This document shows, piece by piece, positions 1-7,800 of a DNA stretch of 64,000 nt. Position numbers and translations under genes: made by a program. Within the stretch, counting starts at the first letter, position 1. Each line of letters starts with the position of its first letter. Under the pieces are notes generated by a model that was not told the DNA's origin, did not search any database, and worked only from the letters and a program-made list of their open reading frames with translations. The DNA lies in NCBI GenBank assembly GCA_001689515.1, contig LUJR01000048.1, positions 26,050-90,049 on the forward strand, in the 5' to 3' direction. Source of the DNA: Bacteroidales bacterium M7 (lineage in GTDB: Bacteria; Bacteroidota; Bacteroidia; Bacteroidales; Muribaculaceae).

Positions 1-1926
1 GCAATCAAGTCAGGCAAACTTGATGCATCGATGATACGTGAGCGGTGTCATAAACTGCTGATGTATAAATATCTGTTTGTCGTGGCGCAGGGCATGCCTC
101 GAAGCGGCACAGCGGGCATATCCAAGATTGTCAACTCTCCGGAGGCTCAGGCTGTCAATATGCGGTTGTCATCGTCAGTCATAACAGTACTCAAAGACGA
201 TGACGGCGTGATACCATGGGGACAACTTAGTGGGTCTGACATTGCTGTGGTCTCGTTAGGGGCTAAGGCTGACAATTCATTTTCACGCATGTGCAAAAAA
301 TATGCTCCATGTGTGCTTTATGGCTCCACTGACGGTCATCTGAGCGTGGCTGAAATGGCAAAGATACGCCAGCACAAGAAGGTCATAGTGGCAGTGTTCA
401 AGCAGACGGAAGCTGTAGCCTCGTCGTTGCATAAATTAGGCGAACTTCCACATGCTATGGCAGTCTGCTTTATCAATCCCTACAAGATGGCTAAGATGCA
501 ACGTCAGCTGTCTTCGTTTGGGGTCATCATTAGCGGTTTTGATGATACAAAGCTTATCAATGAGGCTGCTGCGCAGGTAATCTTCGGCGGCTTGGCTGCA
601 TCTGGCAAACTGCCTGTCGCTCTTAAGGGCTGGATGCCTCAAGGGACAGGCATTGCTACGGAGAAGACACGTCTGGGCTTTTCCACTCCGATAGCCGAAG
701 GTTTTCCGCCGGATTTGTCGGCGAGAATAGATTCGGTGACTATGGCAGCACTTGGCAATGGGGCTTTCCCCGGCTGCCAGGTGCTTGTTGCTAAGAATGG
801 CAATGTGGTGATTGACCGCAGTTATGGCACTCTTTCCAAGGGGAGCACTGCCCCGGTCACATCTGAAACCATATATGACGTGGCGTCGGTCTCCAAAGCT
901 GCGGGAGTAGTCAGTGCATTGATGAAGGCTTACGACGAGGGTCTGTTCAAGTTGACTGACACCATAGGTGCATATATCCCGGCACTGAAGGGAACACCAA
1001 AGGGCAAGCTTACTTTCCGACAGCTCTTACTGCATCAGAGCGGGATGCCTTCGATGCTCAGCATGTACACGACATTGATCGACACCGCATCGTATAAAGG
1101 ACCTTTGTTTCGTGCCAGACGTGACGATGTATATAAGGTGAAAGTAGACAAAAACACCTACATCAATGGAAATGCCCGTCTGCGCAGCGACCTCGTGTCC
1201 GACCGTCCATCCCATAAGTTTCCTATCAGGGTTGCCGAAAACGTGTATGTCGGGGAGGCTACGGTGGATACCATCATGCGACGCATATATGATGTGGAGC
1301 TTAAATCACCTGCCTACCGTTATAGCGATCTTAACTTCGCGCTGCTGATGGATGCTCTTGAGGGGATGACTGGCAGGCATCTTGACGAATATGTAGAGAC
1401 TGACATTTTCGCTCCTATAGGCGCGTACAGCACCATGTACACCCCCTTGGATAAAGGGATTGACGCATCACGGATTGCTCCTACAGAGCGAGATCCGATG
1501 CTTCGCCATCAGTTGCTCCGTGGATTCGTGCATGACGAACTTGCAGCATTCTCTGGCGGAGTACAAGGCAATGCGGGTCTGTTTTCCACGGCAGAAGACC
1601 TTGCGAAGATTGCCCAGACATGGCTTCAGGGAGGCACGTATGGAAGTATAGAGATATTCAAGGCTCCTACTATAGCATTGTTTACCGAGCCATGCAGCAA
1701 GGATGGCAAACGCTCGCTCGGCTTTGACACTGCTCCGGCGAAATGCGGTCTCGGCTCAGAGCGGACCTACGGTCACACCGGCTTCACCGGCACTCAGATG
1801 AAAATCGATCCTGACAATAATCTGATTTTCATCTTCCTGAGCAACCGTGTCAGTCCCACCCGCGACAATCCTGCCTTCACCCGCTCCGACATCCGCAACA
1901 AACTCTGGGCAGAGCTCTACAAATAA
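1..1926 (+). CDS. GH3 C-terminal part fused to a class C beta-lactamase-like serine hydrolase, 5' end outside window
   Basis: The frame is open from base 1, so the ATG at 31 is probably internal and the gene starts upstream; 641 residues are visible. Residues about 1-215 resemble the tail of a family 3 glycoside hydrolase (the helix with SGKLD and HKLLMYKY, then an alpha/beta domain). Residues about 235-640 are a penicillin-binding-protein/beta-lactamase-like domain with the nucleophile motif SVSK (296-299), YSD as the second motif (441-443) and HTG in place of KTG (592-594). Such fusions are common in Bacteroidetes and are thought to act on envelope or exported glycans; the substrate cannot be read here. 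The stop codon is followed by a REP pair and then the terminator of the opposing prs gene. Confidence 0.85.
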   Translation, partial: AIKSGKLDASMIRERCHKLLMYKYLFVVAQGMPRSGTAGISKIVNSPEAQAVNMRLSSSVITVLKDDDGVIPWGQLSGSDIAVVSLGAKADNSFSRMCKKYAPCVLYGSTDGHLSVAEMAKIRQHKKVIVAVFKQTEAVASSLHKLGELPHAMAVCFINPYKMAKMQRQLSSFGVIISGFDDTKLINEAAAQVIFGGLAASGKLPVALKGWMPQGTGIATEKTRLGFSTPIAEGFPPDLSARIDSVTMAALGNGAFPGCQVLVAKNGNVVIDRSYGTLSKGSTAPVTSETIYDVASVSKAAGVVSALMKAYDEGLFKLTDTIGAYIPALKGTPKGKLTFRQLLLHQSGMPSMLSMYTTLIDTASYKGPLFRARRDDVYKVKVDKNTYINGNARLRSDLVSDRPSHKFPIRVAENVYVGEATVDTIMRRIYDVELKSPAYRYSDLNFALLMDALEGMTGRHLDEYVETDIFAPIGAYSTMYTPLDKGIDASRIAPTERDPMLRHQLLRGFVHDELAAFSGGVQGNAGLFSTAEDLAKIAQTWLQGGTYGSIEIFKAPTIALFTEPCSKDGKRSLGFDTAPAKCGLGSERTYGHTGFTGTQMKIDPDNNLIFIFLSNRVSPTRDNPAFTRSDIRNKLWAELYK

Positions 1927-1960
1927 CTCGCGCCCACGATTGATATTAATCGTCAACCCT

Positions 1961-2047
1961 GTAAGGACATGCCGTGGCATGTCCGCTGCAATCAAATGCA
2001 ATTGAATACACTGAATGATAGGCAGACATGCCACGGCATGTCCCTAC
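1961..2047. repeat. REP-like palindrome pair, copy 1
   Basis: Two 23-base units face each other across a 41-base spacer. Each unit is GTAGGGAC (here GTAAGGAC on the left) running into an 18-base near-palindrome. The centre is CCGTGG in the left arm and CCACGG in the right arm, so the arms stay complementary although they differ from the CCATGG centre of copies 2-4. It lies between the convergent ends of the GH3 fusion gene and prs. Confidence 0.85.
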
Positions 2048-2082
2048 AATTATTTTGTTAACCCACGCCAGCACAAATTAAG

Positions 2083-2117
2083 CGGGGACCGCTGACGATG
2101 ATGGTCAGCGGTCCCCG
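2083..2117 (-). terminator. Intrinsic terminator of the prs operon
   Basis: A perfect 14-bp stem (CGGGGACCGCTGAC against GTCAGCGGTCCCCG) with a 7-base loop starts 25 bases past the prs stop. On the minus strand it is followed by CTTAATTT, a weak U-rich tail. Confidence 0.65.
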
Positions 2118-2141
2118 TTGTCGTGGTATCTTTGCTGCTGG

Positions 2142-3074
2142 TTACTTGATGAGATACTGGCTTGAGATGGACTGGCAGTCGTGTACTCGGCGGATTGTGT
2201 CGGCGAAGAGGTGTGCCACACTGATGATGGTGCACTTTGAGCAATCCTTGGTGTAGGGAATGCTATTGGTGAAGATCATCTCTGTCAGACCTGAGTCATT
2301 GACACGCTGGGTAGCGGGATCGCTCATGATGGCGTGGCTTGCGAGTGCGCGTACTGATTTAGCGCCAGCCTTGAGCATGATGTCAGCTGCCTTGGTTATG
2401 GTGCCGGCTGTGTCTACCATATCGTCGATGAGCACTACGTTCTTGTCCTTTACATCGCCTATTACTGTCATTGATTCTACAACATTGGCTTTGGCGCGCT
2501 GCTTGTGACAGAGTACGAGAGGCACGTTGAGATACTTGGCGTAGTTATTGGCGCGTTTTGCACCGCCCACGTCAGGAGTCGCCATCACGAGGTCGGGGAG
2601 ATTGAGGCTCTGGATGTAGGGGATGAACACTGATGATGCGTAGAGATGGTCTACGGGTACATCAAAGAATCCCTGAATCTGGTCGGCATGGAGGTCCATG
2701 GTGATGACGCGGTCCACTCCGGCTGCCATGAGCAGGTCGGCAACGAGTTTGGCTGCGATGCTCACGCGGGGTTTGTCCTTGCGGTCCTGACGCGCCCAGC
2801 CGAAATAGGGCATTACGGCAGCGATGCTCTTGGCAGATGCGCGTTTGGCTGCATCAATCATGAGCAGAAGCTCCATCAGGTTGTCGCTGTTGGGGAAAGT
2901 GGACTGCACGAGATACACTTCGCATCCGCGGATGGATTCCTCGAAAGAAACTTCAAACTCGCCGTCGGCAAAACGCTGGATGTTCATTTCTCCAAGCTTC
3001 ACGCCGAGATCCTTGCAGATTTCCTCCGCCATGTAGCGCGAGTTGGTGCCCGAAAAGATTTTGTAGGGTGTCAT
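2142..3074 (-). CDS. prs: Ribose-phosphate pyrophosphokinase (PRPP synthetase)
   Basis: Makes phosphoribosyl pyrophosphate from ribose 5-phosphate and ATP, the precursor for nucleotides, histidine and tryptophan. At 310 residues it has the usual class I length. Visible marks are the N-terminal SGTNSRYMAEEI, the flexible-loop region FADGEFEVSF, the metal/ATP segment DLHADQIQGFF and the PRPP-binding loop VVLIDDMVDTAGT. It is the last gene of a leftward run, 60 bases after the amylase, and ends at a strong hairpin. Confident assignment. Confidence 0.97.
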   Translation of the reverse strand: MTPYKIFSGTNSRYMAEEICKDLGVKLGEMNIQRFADGEFEVSFEESIRGCEVYLVQSTFPNSDNLMELLLMIDAAKRASAKSIAAVMPYFGWARQDRKDKPRVSIAAKLVADLLMAAGVDRVITMDLHADQIQGFFDVPVDHLYASSVFIPYIQSLNLPDLVMATPDVGGAKRANNYAKYLNVPLVLCHKQRAKANVVESMTVIGDVKDKNVVLIDDMVDTAGTITKAADIMLKAGAKSVRALASHAIMSDPATQRVNDSGLTEMIFTNSIPYTKDCSKCTIISVAHLFADTIRRVHDCQSISSQYLIK

Positions 3075-3134
3075 TTTGTTGATAACTGTTACGGGAAGTT
3101 GTATAGTGTTGTACGTAATAATCTGTGTGATGAA

Positions 3135-4886
3135 TTATTTGGATGACTTCTTTGGACGCATCGCTCTTGACGGAGCTGCTTTCTGGTCATTGCCGATGAT
3201 ATTGCGATGCTTGATTTTCCACACCACGGCATCATAGGGGGGGATGAATGTCTCAAACTGACGGTGGGGGCTGAATACCTTGCGCATGGTGTCGCCGGTC
3301 AGCAGGTCGGTGGCGACACACTCGCCCTGTGGCAGATTGAGCATGTCAAATGCGTGGTCGGGGATGTTGATGAACAGGTCGCATGATTCGCTGCCGAAGT
3401 TGGCTGCGATAACCAGTGTCTCTCCCTCGCATGCTCTCAGGAACACGTATTGGCGATGGGGATTGAGCGACGGGTTGTCATAGTTGACATACATCAGGTC
3501 GAAGAAACGTCCTTCGCGTATAGCCTTCTCCTGGTTGCAGGCTGTCAGCACTGTCTTGTACTTGCTGCGGAGCCATTTTTCGCGTCCTGTAAGGGTAGCA
3601 TCACCTGTCTCTACCTCAGTGAGCCAGCGGCGTAGGGTCTGTAAGCTCCAATAGTCAAATATGGTGGTGCGTCCGTCATATCCGCTGAATCCCTCTGCGT
3701 CACGCGCCTGTTCGCCGAGTTCCTGACCCATGTAGATCATCATCGGACCTGTGGAAATCATCGAGCTGACTACGAGCGAGGGAATGACCTTGGCAGGGTC
3801 TCCGGCGTACTGTTCCGAGCCGAATCGTTGTTCGTCATGATTTTCAAGGAAATTGAGCATGCGCGGAGCGATGCCTTCCACTGTCTGCCAGCAGTTGGTG
3901 ATGGTGGCAGCACTGTGGCTATGGCACTGCACGTCGCGCAGGGTATCGTAGAGATTGACTTTGTCATAGAGGTAGTCAAAGCCTCCGTAGTCGATAAACG
4001 GACGATATAGACCGACATCGTATATCTCGGCTATGAATTTGATGTTGGGGAAGCTTTCCTTGACATTGGCTATAGCCCAGTGCCAGAATTCCAGCGGTAC
4101 CATATGCACCATGTCGCATCGGAAACCGTCTATCCCCTTGGCTGCCCAGTAGCGCAATATGTGGAGCATTTTGAACCAGGTATCAGGTATCGGATCGAAA
4201 TGCCGTGTATGGTCGCCATAGTCAACGCCATAGTTGAGCTTTATGGTTTCATACCAGTCATAGGGGCTTGGGAATGCCGAGAAGCAGTCGTTGCCTGTGG
4301 CTTTGGCTGGAAATTCCACATATGCGTCGTTGCCTGACCCCATGTCGATGCTTGGGGCGAAAAGCTGGCGCGGTATATAGTAGAAGTTGTTATCGCGGTC
4401 GAAAAATTTTGTGGTATCGTCTCCCGAACCGAGGTCTTCTATGCCGCGGGGAGCTTTGTCGCTGTGGTACTGACGACCTACGTGATTAGGCACGAAGTCC
4501 ATGATCACATCCATGCCGCACTTATGTGTACGCTCTACCAGTGCCTCGAATTCCTCGATGCGCTTGTCGACATCCTCGGCTATATCGGGATCTACGTCAT
4601 AGTAGTCAGTGATGGCGTATGGCGACCCTGCCTTGCCCTTGATGATGTGGGGATTGTGGCGCGGTATGCCGTAGCGTGTGTAGTCGGCAGTATGGGCATG
4701 CTCTATGATGCCTGTGTACCATACTGCGGTCACTCCCAGCTCCTTGATGGCGCGGAGCACGGTGGGAGTTATGTCGTTCATCTTGCCCGATCCGTTCTGT
4801 GATATCGTCCCGTTGGGGATGCAGTGGCTGTTCATGTTTGTGAACAGACGGGGTAGAAGTTGATAGATGATTGGTTTGGTTTTCAT
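3135..4886 (-). CDS. Alpha-amylase family glycosidase (GH13)
   Basis: 583 residues of a GH13 (beta/alpha)8 barrel. The conserved regions are readable: DFVPNHVGR (region I), GFRCDMVH with the nucleophile Asp (region II), FIAEIYD with the acid/base Glu (region III) and FLENHDEQR (region IV), followed by a C-terminal beta domain. No signal peptide is seen, so a cytoplasmic role in turnover of glycogen or imported maltodextrin is likely; exact specificity is not readable. Its ATG overlaps the stop of the patatin gene by 4 bases (ATGA), indicating translational coupling. The Lys/Arg-rich tail is unremarkable. Confidence 0.92.
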   Translation of the reverse strand: MKTKPIIYQLLPRLFTNMNSHCIPNGTISQNGSGKMNDITPTVLRAIKELGVTAVWYTGIIEHAHTADYTRYGIPRHNPHIIKGKAGSPYAITDYYDVDPDIAEDVDKRIEEFEALVERTHKCGMDVIMDFVPNHVGRQYHSDKAPRGIEDLGSGDDTTKFFDRDNNFYYIPRQLFAPSIDMGSGNDAYVEFPAKATGNDCFSAFPSPYDWYETIKLNYGVDYGDHTRHFDPIPDTWFKMLHILRYWAAKGIDGFRCDMVHMVPLEFWHWAIANVKESFPNIKFIAEIYDVGLYRPFIDYGGFDYLYDKVNLYDTLRDVQCHSHSAATITNCWQTVEGIAPRMLNFLENHDEQRFGSEQYAGDPAKVIPSLVVSSMISTGPMMIYMGQELGEQARDAEGFSGYDGRTTIFDYWSLQTLRRWLTEVETGDATLTGREKWLRSKYKTVLTACNQEKAIREGRFFDLMYVNYDNPSLNPHRQYVFLRACEGETLVIAANFGSESCDLFINIPDHAFDMLNLPQGECVATDLLTGDTMRKVFSPHRQFETFIPPYDAVVWKIKHRNIIGNDQKAAPSRAMRPKKSSK

Positions 4887-5689
4887 GATTTGTTGATGGC
4901 GCGCTTGGTTGTTTCGTAGCCGGCTTTGTAGATGGATTTAATCTCGTTAAGGTTGAAAATATTGTAGTGTGCTATGTCAGACAATTCTATGACGTGGTCA
5001 CAAATCTGCATGTCGTGTATGGCATTGTTTTTCGCCATCAGCTTGAACGATTTGGTGGCTATGTCGATAAGAGTCCCCTTGCTCTTCTGCCTGACCATAG
5101 GGCTGACATTGATGCCGTAGAGTGTGCGGCAGCGTGACCGTATCGCCCACGCAGGGAGATTGTGGGTCAGACCGCCGTCGACATATTTGACCCCGTTGAT
5201 TACTGCCGGCTTGAATACGATAGGGATGCTGCAAGAGGCGGCTACACACTCTGGCAGAGGTCCCTCTTCAAATGCTACTGACTCGCCGCTGTCTATGTCA
5301 GTGGCGCAGATGACAGTCTTGACGGGGAGGTCTTCGATGCGTTTGTAGGGTATGGTGTCACGGAGGAATTTACGGAAGCGGTCAAGTTTGAAAAATCCGT
5401 CTTTGGGGACGCTCAGCTCAGCAAAATCGTTGAATTTCAACGAGTCGAAGGCTTTGAGCATCTTGTCAAACGGTATGCCGGATGCGTAGAACACGGCAGC
5501 GACAGCTCCTGCACTGACACCTGCCACGATATCAGGATGTATGCGGGCTTCGTGTAGTGCCTGCAATACTCCTACATGGGCAAAGCCACGGGCACCTCCT
5601 CCGCTTAGAGCCACTCCTGTAGCATATGGCGGACGAGAGAAAAGTTCAGCCAATCGGGCTTTGGTGTAGGATACGAGCGGGGATTTCAT
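4883..5689 (-). CDS. Patatin-like phospholipase
   Basis: 268 residues with the three patatin signatures: oxyanion loop GGGARGFAHVG near residue 29, nucleophile elbow GVSAGA with the catalytic Ser, and the catalytic Asp in DGG. The family hydrolyses acyl esters of lipids with a Ser-Asp dyad. No signal peptide or barrel domain is visible, so this is the short cytoplasmic type rather than the long secreted type. It starts 3 bases after the lgt stop and overlaps the amylase start, so it sits in an operon with a lipoprotein-maturation enzyme. Its substrate is unknown; membrane lipid turnover is an inference. Confidence 0.9.
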   Translation of the reverse strand: MKSPLVSYTKARLAELFSRPPYATGVALSGGGARGFAHVGVLQALHEARIHPDIVAGVSAGAVAAVFYASGIPFDKMLKAFDSLKFNDFAELSVPKDGFFKLDRFRKFLRDTIPYKRIEDLPVKTVICATDIDSGESVAFEEGPLPECVAASCSIPIVFKPAVINGVKYVDGGLTHNLPAWAIRSRCRTLYGINVSPMVRQKSKGTLIDIATKSFKLMAKNNAIHDMQICDHVIELSDIAHYNIFNLNEIKSIYKAGYETTKRAINKS

Positions 5690-5692
5690 CCG

Positions 5693-6562
5693 TTATTTCT
5701 TCTTTTGGCTGTCGTCGGACGGTTCGTCGGCAAAACGGTTGGGAAACGTCAGGTGTTGCCGTGGATGTTTGAGTGCATATATCACGAGACATATGCCGGC
5801 GACTATGAACGGCAGGCTGAGCCACTGTCCCATATTGAGTGTCATGTCCGCCTCAAATGCCACCTGGTCGTTTTTGATAAATTCGATTAAGAAGCGTGAC
5901 AGGAATATGCCTATGAAAAACACTCCGAATATAAGCCCAGGACGTTCTTCGGCGTTTTTCTTCCAGTACATCCACATAAGCAAGGCAAACAGGGCGAAAT
6001 AGACCAGAGCCTCATAGATCTGAGTCGGATGGCATGCCAGACCCTCATAAAGCTGGTGCCATTCGGCACTCTTGACGAATTTGAAACCCCAGGGCAGGGT
6101 AGTGGGTCCTCCATAGATTTCGGAGTTCATCAGATTACCGAGACGTATCAGACCGCCTGTCAGGGCTATCGGTATGACCAAGCGGTCAAACGTCCACAGC
6201 GGACTGCGCTTGGTGGTTATCATGGAGAATGCTATGACTGCGAGGATGATGCCTATGGTGCCCCCGTGGCTTGCGAGACCGCCCTCCCAGATATACAATA
6301 TCTTGAGCGGATGCTGGCTGTAGTAGCTCCATTCATAGAAAAACACGTGGCCGAGACGCGCACCTATGACGGTGCCGGCAACTGTCCAGAGCAGCAGATA
6401 ACCGAGCCAGCTCTCTGGTGCACCTTCGTGTTTGAACATACGCGCTACAATCTCATATCCAACTGCAAACCCTATGGCAAACATCAGGGAGTACCAACGG
6501 ACTGAAACCGGGCCTATCTGGAATAATATCGGGCTCGCTGCCCATGTGATGTAATCGAGCAT
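5693..6562 (-). CDS. lgt: Prolipoprotein diacylglyceryl transferase
   Basis: Moves a diacylglyceryl group from phosphatidylglycerol to the lipobox cysteine of prolipoproteins in the inner membrane, the first step of lipoprotein maturation. 289 residues with about seven membrane segments. The Lgt signature is present as GGLIRLGNLMNSEIYG, along with HPTQIYEAL, a conserved segment near the C terminus. It heads the leftward operon lgt - patatin - GH13 - prs. A TAATTTTG box lies 48 bases upstream of the start. Confidence 0.96.
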   Translation of the reverse strand: MLDYITWAASPILFQIGPVSVRWYSLMFAIGFAVGYEIVARMFKHEGAPESWLGYLLLWTVAGTVIGARLGHVFFYEWSYYSQHPLKILYIWEGGLASHGGTIGIILAVIAFSMITTKRSPLWTFDRLVIPIALTGGLIRLGNLMNSEIYGGPTTLPWGFKFVKSAEWHQLYEGLACHPTQIYEALVYFALFALLMWMYWKKNAEERPGLIFGVFFIGIFLSRFLIEFIKNDQVAFEADMTLNMGQWLSLPFIVAGICLVIYALKHPRQHLTFPNRFADEPSDDSQKKK

Positions 6563-6609
6563 TATTTGCGTTGACTTTTCAGGTCAGAAGTTGATGTATC
6601 AGTCGGCTG

Positions 6610-6617
6610 CAAAATTA
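6610..6617 (-). promoter_or_regulatory. Probable -7 box of the lgt operon promoter
   Basis: The minus strand reads TAATTTTG followed by C, a match to the Bacteroidetes -7 consensus TAnnTTTG, 48 bases before the lgt ATG and directly after the upstream gene's terminator. No TTTG was found at the usual 19-21 bp spacing, so the call rests on the -7 box and its position. Confidence 0.5.
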
Positions 6618-6624
6618 CGAAAAA

Positions 6625-6670
6625 AAATCCGTTCAGAGGCATCTTGGCGCAAAAACCTTCTGACGGATTT
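6625..6670 (-). terminator. Intrinsic terminator downstream of the 53-residue membrane ORF
   Basis: On the minus strand, AAATCCGTCAGAAGG pairs imperfectly with CCTCTGAACGGATTT (8 continuous pairs at the base, then one or two bulges), followed directly by eight or more Ts. It ends transcription from the right, 28 bases beyond the stop of the small ORF at 6699. Confidence 0.7.
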
Positions 6671-6698
6671 ATTCAATTATGGTATGCCGTGGATATTG

Positions 6699-6860
6699 TC
6701 ACGAGTGACGTGGCTGCTGTCGGTGATTGTCATGACGGACAGATTGCCTTATGGGGCGTAGTCTGTCGATAGCTGTGCCTGCGAGAGCGAAGAGTCCTAC
6801 TGAAGCTCCGACAATCAGCCAGGCGAGCAGATGTAAGTGGATTAATGATAGTTCAAGCAT
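6699..6860 (-). CDS. Small single-span membrane protein, unknown function
   Basis: A 53-residue ORF (ATG at 6860, TGA at 6699) beginning MLELSLIHLHLLAWLIVG. It has one hydrophobic segment (about residues 5-32) and a basic, polar tail rich in Arg, Gln and His (DRLRPIRQ onwards), which would place the tail in the cytoplasm by the positive-inside rule. No family is recognised. Support that it is real: a good intrinsic terminator on the same strand just past its stop, and no other gene in this 515-base gap for that terminator to serve. No clear promoter was found upstream. Confidence 0.5.
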   Translation of the reverse strand: MLELSLIHLHLLAWLIVGASVGLFALAGTAIDRLRPIRQSVRHDNHRQQPRHS

Positions 6861-7077
6861 AGTCTGAAGTCGGATATTACAGTTTGATAGTAAAATGGAT
6901 CATATTTCAGTATTAAAACGCCCATTAGTGGCGTTTGGTTTGTTTGATACTTCATTGCATTATAATATGAGTTGAGAAATCCTGACAGTAACAGATTGTG
7001 AGAGCTGGGTGCAACTTTTGATTTGCTGGTTGCGTCTAACGGATGTATATAACTTTTACTTATCAAAATTTATCGAT

Positions 7078-7638
7078 ATGAATAATAAAATCGTCACATT
7101 ATGCGCCATAGTGATATGCTTTTTAGCTGTCACCAGTTCGTGCGTGTTAGGAGTGGAAGGTAAAAAGCATGCCCCGCTTTCGAGAAACGACAAATTCAGT
7201 GGTATAGAGGTGTTTAATAGCATAACTCTGTATTATACACCAGGGGATTCGTTGCAATGGTCGGTAAAGGCATCCCCAAGGCTTAAATCAAAGTTGCAGA
7301 TGTATGTAGAGGATGACCGCTTGAAGATTGGAGCTGACGGTATGAGAGGTGATGACGAAATAGAAATCTGGCTTATGGCACCTGCTGTCAGTACATTTAC
7401 GGCATGGGTTAATGGTACGATTGTAGTTGCTGACAGTTTGGAGGTCAACACGTTGTCGGTTACTACTTATAATTTGTCAGAAATACGTTTTGATGGAGAA
7501 GTCAGAGCTGCCTATGCCGATTTGTCGGCATACAATAACTCGCTTATCTATATGGAGTCGGGATATTTCAGCGAAAATCATATCCTTACCAGCGGAGATG
7601 GAGAAGTCAGAGGTAATATAGATTGCGCCAGGGAGTAA
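7078..7638 (+). CDS. Head-GIN-domain (DUF2807-like) putative lipoprotein
   Basis: 186 residues from the ATG at 7078; an upstream in-frame extension to 7009 has no signal sequence and is disfavoured. The N terminus is a signal peptide ending in VTSSC, a plausible lipobox. The rest is a beta-helix-like domain of the head-GIN type, with the typical opening FSGIEVFNSITLYYTPGD followed by short repeated strands. Members are exported surface or periplasmic proteins of Bacteroidetes whose function is unknown ('putative autotransporter adhesin' is only a family label). The gene is monocistronic and followed by a separate promoter for the C11 peptidase. Confidence 0.75.
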   Translation: MNNKIVTLCAIVICFLAVTSSCVLGVEGKKHAPLSRNDKFSGIEVFNSITLYYTPGDSLQWSVKASPRLKSKLQMYVEDDRLKIGADGMRGDDEIEIWLMAPAVSTFTAWVNGTIVVADSLEVNTLSVTTYNLSEIRFDGEVRAAYADLSAYNNSLIYMESGYFSENHILTSGDGEVRGNIDCARE

Positions 7639-7694
7639 TATAATATGTTATAGTCATGGGTGATTGATTGATGCGGCACGTGTGGAATATTTCG

Positions 7695-7702
7695 TAAATT
7701 TG
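7695..7702 (+). promoter_or_regulatory. Probable -7 box upstream of the C11 peptidase gene
   Basis: TAAATTTG followed by C matches the Bacteroidetes -7 consensus, about 100 bases before the chosen start. The nearest ATTG upstream is 24 bp away, longer than usual, so only the -7 box is claimed. Confidence 0.4.
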
Positions 7703-7800
7703 CCACTATAAATCCGTTAATCCAGCATAGGGCAAAATCAGATGCCGTCTGTGCATATCCTCTTTTCGATCGTTATCCCATGACTTTTGATTATTCTTAT

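Noticed and set aside
2646..3146. 166-residue plus-strand ORF
   Set aside because: Antisense to prs, which has all its motifs.
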